Source: Chloroflexia bacterium (GTDB lineage Bacteria; Chloroflexota; Chloroflexia; Thermomicrobiales; JALYUS01). From it: 5,662 nt of DNA. The position numbers were made by a program, and so were the translations under genes. The stretch spans positions 1 through 5,662 of the forward strand of contig JAICJW010000302.1 of the NCBI GenBank assembly GCA_025928215.1. The letters run 5' to 3'. The notes under the pieces are model-generated. The model was not told the origin of the DNA. It was given only the letters and a program-made list of their open reading frames with translations, and did not search any database. Positions 4,940 to 5,662 of this stretch are shown here, one piece after another (the stretch's first letter is position 1; the number at the start of each line of letters is the position of its first letter).

Positions 4940-5662
4940 ATGTTCATGGAGATCGCCGGCTATCCCTTCTTCACCGTCAGTCACGGTGCTGCACCCCGGA
5001 CGTTCCTCGCGCATAGCGGCTGGATCGGCACGAATGAGGACTGGCTGCCCACCCTTGAACTGCTCAGCCGCTCGTGGCGCACCGTCACCTATGACCACCG
5101 CGGTGCCGGTGAGACCGTCGTCCCGGTCGAGGAGATCACCGCCGAGACGCTCGTCGCCGACATCTTCCGGGTCATGGATGCGTTCGCGATCGAGCGGTGC
5201 GTGCTCGGCGGCTTCTCCGCGAGTGCGGGGCTGACAGCGCGCGCCGTGCTCCAGCACCCCGAGCGGTTCGATGGGCTGGTGCTCATGAACGGTACGGCCG
5301 GAGTGCGCCCGCCGGATGCCGGACCGGTACCGCCCCGTCGTCCGCCGTCGAGCTGGCCGGGGGAGACGCACAGCGAGCGGATGCGCTGGTTTATCGAGCA
5401 GTGCACCCCCGAGCCGGATGTCGAGCACATCCGGCGTTGGGGGCACCACATGCTGATGCGCGCCGAGCCCGAGGCGGCGGAGCGGCTCTTCGACGTCGCA
5501 CCTCCCGCCGATGCAATGTTTATCGCGCAGTTGAAGGAGATCGCCATCCCGACACTGATCGTCCACGGTGCGCTGGACGCGTTTGCGAGCACGGCGGCAA
5601 TGGAGTACCTCGCCACGCTGATCCCGGAGAGTAAACTGGTGGTGCTGGAAGGCTCGGGACAC
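4940..5662 (+). CDS. Alpha/beta-fold hydrolase, 3' end beyond the window
   Basis: The frame is open from the ATG at 4940 to the last base, giving 241 residues of an incomplete protein. HSGW at 25-28 is the oxyanion-hole region, YDHRGAGET at 51-59 the conserved strand-4 turn, and GGFSAS at 90-95 the nucleophile elbow with Ser93 as catalytic serine. HGALDAF at 209-215 supplies the acid Asp213, and EGSGH at 237-241 the catalytic His241. This is the complete triad order of small cytosolic esterases, lipases and lactonases; the substrate cannot be named. The elbow reads G-F-S-A-S, with Ser in place of the usual last Gly. A cap-like insert lies at about 120-200, with a Pro-rich start. Only some 10-25 residues should be missing. 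The start is supported by AGGA at 4932-4935; the ATG at 4946 is an alternative. A promoter lies at 4777-4806. A 292-codon open frame antisense to this gene is spurious. Confidence 0.92.
   Translation, partial: MFMEIAGYPFFTVSHGAAPRTFLAHSGWIGTNEDWLPTLELLSRSWRTVTYDHRGAGETVVPVEEITAETLVADIFRVMDAFAIERCVLGGFSASAGLTARAVLQHPERFDGLVLMNGTAGVRPPDAGPVPPRRPPSSWPGETHSERMRWFIEQCTPEPDVEHIRRWGHHMLMRAEPEAAERLFDVAPPADAMFIAQLKEIAIPTLIVHGALDAFASTAAMEYLATLIPESKLVVLEGSGH

Noticed and set aside
4784..5662. A 292-codon minus-strand open frame, the longest closed frame in the window
   Set aside because: It is antisense to the alpha/beta hydrolase, whose plus-strand frame shows the full catalytic triad. The antisense product is Arg/His/Gly-rich and has no recognisable domain.

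Overview
The window is GC-rich bacterial chromosome with short intergenic gaps and mostly single-gene transcription units on both strands. The GC-rich codon choice, the GTG starts and the style of the TetR regulator and alpha/beta hydrolase suggest a high-GC Gram-positive-like lineage, such as a Chloroflexota/Thermomicrobia-type or actinobacterial genome. This is an inference: there is no rRNA, tRNA or marker gene. No CRISPR array, insertion sequence, tRNA or integrase was seen.

Layout, left to right. (1) 117-518 (+) is a small secreted, Thr/Ser/Ala-rich protein of unknown function, followed by a strong 15-bp hairpin. (2) 689-1354 (-) is a PP-loop ATP pyrophosphatase of the DUF71/COG2102 (diphthine--ammonia ligase-like) family. 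Just upstream of it on the same strand lies a coding-like tail without a normal start codon (1385-1480). (3) 1607-1942 (+) is a SnoaL/NTF2-like protein with a good sigma-70-type promoter. It is broken near its C-terminus by an apparent loss of one base, and the rest of the fold continues in another frame to 1998. (4) 2154-2516 (-) is a stand-alone receiver-domain response regulator. (5) 2660-3286 (-) is a TetR-family repressor, divergent from 3455-3958 (+), an unrecognised 167-residue protein with a Cys/His cluster. The gap between them holds a perfect 7-bp inverted repeat just downstream of a consensus TTGACA, so this looks like a classic repressor-target pair. (6) 4675 down to 4008 (-) is a two-gene, translationally coupled unit: a coiled-coil protein with a CPxC motif (163 aa), then a 57-aa protein. 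(7) 4940 to the window end (+) is an alpha/beta-fold hydrolase with its Ser-Asp-His triad visible, driven by a good promoter at 4777-4806 and cut by the window edge just after the catalytic His.

The genes do not form one obvious pathway. They read as small housekeeping or accessory units, with two regulators (a receiver and a TetR protein) whose targets are local or unknown. The parts most worth a second look are the TetR/167-aa pair with its operator, the coupled pair of unknown genes behind a GC hairpin, and the frameshifted SnoaL gene. I found no clear evidence for a large, previously undescribed multi-gene system.
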